DNA of 44,897 nucleotides. It comes from Streptococcus pseudopneumoniae (GTDB lineage Bacteria > Bacillota > Bacilli > Lactobacillales > Streptococcaceae). The notes beneath the pieces were generated by a model. The model was not told the DNA's origin and did not search any database. It worked only from the letters and a program-made list of their open reading frames with translations. The DNA lies in NCBI RefSeq assembly GCF_001074825.1, contig NZ_JUPG01000047.1, positions 1 to 44,897 of the forward strand, in the 5' to 3' direction. The translations under genes and the position numbers were made by a program. Positions 43,480 to 44,897 of the stretch are shown piece after piece (the first letter of the stretch is position 1; the number at the start of each line of letters is the position of its first letter).

Positions 43480-44897
43480 ATGAAAAAAAGAACAGTATTA
43501 TCATTAACTACAGCTGCGGTTATATTAGCAGCATATGTCCCTAATGAACCAATTCTAGCAAATACACCTAGTTCGGAAGTGATCAAAGAGACTAAAGTTG
43601 GAAGTATTATTAAACAAAATAATATCAAATATAAGGTTCTAACTGTAGAAGGCAACATAGGAACTGTTCAAGTGGGTAATGGAGTGACTCCTGTACAGTT
43701 TGAAGCTGGTCAAGATGGAAAATCATTCACGATTCCTACAAAAATCACAGTAGGTGATAAAGTATTTACCGTTACTGAAGTAGCTAGTGAAGCTTTTAGT
43801 TATTATCCAGATGAAACAGGTAGAATTATCTACTATCCTAGCTCTATTACTATTCCATCAAGCATAAAAAAAATACAAAAAAACGGCTTCCATGGAAGTA
43901 AAGCTAAAACTATTATTTTTGAGAATGGCAGTCAGCTGGAGAAAATTGAAGATAAAGCTTTTAATTTTTCTGAATTAGAAGAGATTGAATTGCCTGCATC
44001 TCTAGAATATATTGGGACAAGTGCATTTTCTTTTAGTCAAAAATTGAAAAAGCTAACCTTTTCCTCAAGTTCAAAATTAGAATTAATATCACATGAGGCT
44101 TTTGCTAATTTATCAAATTTAGAGAAACTAACATTACCAAAATCGGTTAAAACATTAGGAAGTAATCTATTTAAAAATACTACTAGCTTAAAACATGTTG
44201 ATGTTGAAGAAGGAAATGAATCGTTTGCCTCAATTGATGGTGTTTTGTTTTCAAAAGATAAAACCAAATTAATTTGTTATCCAAGTAAAAAAAATGACGA
44301 AAGTTATAAAACACCTAAGGAGACAAAAGAACTTACATCATATTCGTTTGATAAAAATTCTTATTTGAAAAGACTCGAATTGAACGATGGTTTAGAAAAA
44401 ATCGGTACTTTTGCATTTGAAGATGCGATTAAACTTGAAGAAATTAGCTTACCAAATAGTTTAGAAACTATTGAACGTTTAGCATTTTATCGTAATTTAG
44501 AATTAAAAGAACTTATATTACCAGATAATGTTAAAAATTTTGGTAAACATGTCATGAACGGTTTACCAAAATTAAAAAGATTAACAATTGGTAATAATAT
44601 CAACTCATTGCCGTCCTTCTTCCTAAGTGGCAGCTTAGATTCATTAAAGGAAATTCATATTAAGAATAAAAGTACAGAGTTTTCTGTGAAAAAAGATACA
44701 TTTGCAATTCCTGAAACTGTTAAGTTCTATGTAACATCAGAACATATAAAAGATGTTCTTAAATCAAATTTATCTACTAGTAATGATATCATCGTTGAAA
44801 AAGTAGATAATATAAAACAAGAAACTAACGTAGATAAACCTAAAGAAGGAACAGGTAAAACTGAAACTGACGTAACTAAACCTAAAGAAGGAACAGG
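43480..44897 (+). CDS. pcpA: PcpA-like leucine-rich-repeat surface protein (3' end outside window)
   Basis: 472 codons are in the window without a stop. AAGGAA precedes the ATG at 43480. Residues 1-28 are a signal peptide (ALTTAA-type core, ending ILA-N). Residues about 100-430 are BspA-type leucine-rich repeats with recurring IEEIELPASLEYIGTSAF-like units. From memory the sequence is nearly the same as pneumococcal PcpA, an adhesin exported to the cell surface and repressed by manganese through PsaR. After residue 447, where pneumococcal PcpA goes to its linker and choline-binding repeats, a 14-residue tandem repeat T-x-V-x-KPKEGTGKTE starts. The anchor (choline-binding or LPXTG) is not visible. 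Confidence 0.88.
   Translation, partial: MKKRTVLSLTTAAVILAAYVPNEPILANTPSSEVIKETKVGSIIKQNNIKYKVLTVEGNIGTVQVGNGVTPVQFEAGQDGKSFTIPTKITVGDKVFTVTEVASEAFSYYPDETGRIIYYPSSITIPSSIKKIQKNGFHGSKAKTIIFENGSQLEKIEDKAFNFSELEEIELPASLEYIGTSAFSFSQKLKKLTFSSSSKLELISHEAFANLSNLEKLTLPKSVKTLGSNLFKNTTSLKHVDVEEGNESFASIDGVLFSKDKTKLICYPSKKNDESYKTPKETKELTSYSFDKNSYLKRLELNDGLEKIGTFAFEDAIKLEEISLPNSLETIERLAFYRNLELKELILPDNVKNFGKHVMNGLPKLKRLTIGNNINSLPSFFLSGSLDSLKEIHIKNKSTEFSVKKDTFAIPETVKFYVTSEHIKDVLKSNLSTSNDIIVEKVDNIKQETNVDKPKEGTGKTETDVTKPKEGT
44824..44897 (+). repeat. 42-bp tandem repeat in the PcpA-like gene
   Basis: Units of 42 bases (44824-44865 and 44866 onward) encode T-N/D-V-D/T-KPKEGTGKTE. Two units are seen before the window ends; more may follow. 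Such Lys/Pro/Glu-rich repeats usually serve as a wall-spanning stalk and vary in copy number. Confidence 0.8.

Overview
The window is a chromosomal stretch of a mitis-group Streptococcus (S. mitis, S. pseudopneumoniae, S. pneumoniae or a close relative). Pointers are three BOX-type repeats (start of window, 15007-15158, 18922-19013), low-GC DNA with canonical promoters and U-tract terminators, and products that match from memory the pneumococcal DinB, PflB, Ilv, UPF0397/ECF and PcpA proteins almost residue for residue. The gene order (pfl next to trkHA, pheST next to rplM-rpsI) is not the pneumococcal reference order as I remember it, so a non-pneumoniae mitis-group species is my preferred reading.

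Region 1-9.7 kb: a LytTR regulator with a LiaF-like membrane protein, rpmB, an Asp23-FakA pair, then the branched-chain amino acid operon ilvB-ilvN-ilvC with a CodY box, and ilvA. Downstream of ilvA is a near-consensus promoter driving a possible 15-codon peptide, then about 630 bp without a gene, then a 71-residue helix-turn-helix protein. Region 9.7-22 kb: a polar amino acid ABC transporter (reverse strand), a DUF2207 membrane protein, uppP, dinB (reverse), pflB with a CcpA-type site, and a trkA-trkH potassium uptake pair (reverse). Region 22-35.6 kb: a SAM hydrolase with a complete ECF transporter (S component, fused ATPases, EcfT), a candidate structured RNA before trmL, an FMN riboswitch with ribU and a PAP2 phosphatase, a T-box with pheS-pheT, an ABC-2 exporter, and rplM-rpsI with an L13-type leader.

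Region 35.7-42.6 kb is an integrated mobilizable element immediately downstream of rpsI: tyrosine integrase, excisionase, a RepB-like HUH replication/relaxase protein, a membrane protein, an FtsK/TcpA-like ATPase, a small conserved protein and a sigma-like regulator, all on the reverse strand. Upstream of rep are two perfect hairpins; the loop of the first carries on the reverse strand the nick sequence of the pMV158 plasmid family, so this is a candidate dso/oriT. On the opposite strand the element carries two uncharacterised cargo genes (41147-42623). The C-terminus of the first and the N-terminus of the second share a short Q-x-A-x-x-IYNIE motif, an arrangement like bacterial amyloid-signalling or other homotypic partner motifs. 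This pair is the best candidate for an undescribed (probably anti-phage) system.

Region 42.6-44.9 kb: scars of older phage or element insertions (a broken forward gene, a truncated integrase C-terminus, another gene fragment), then a triple 22-bp operator array whose promoter-proximal copy fits the PsaR/SloR (DtxR-family) operator, followed by a PcpA-like leucine-rich-repeat surface protein that runs off the window end as a new 14-residue tandem repeat begins.
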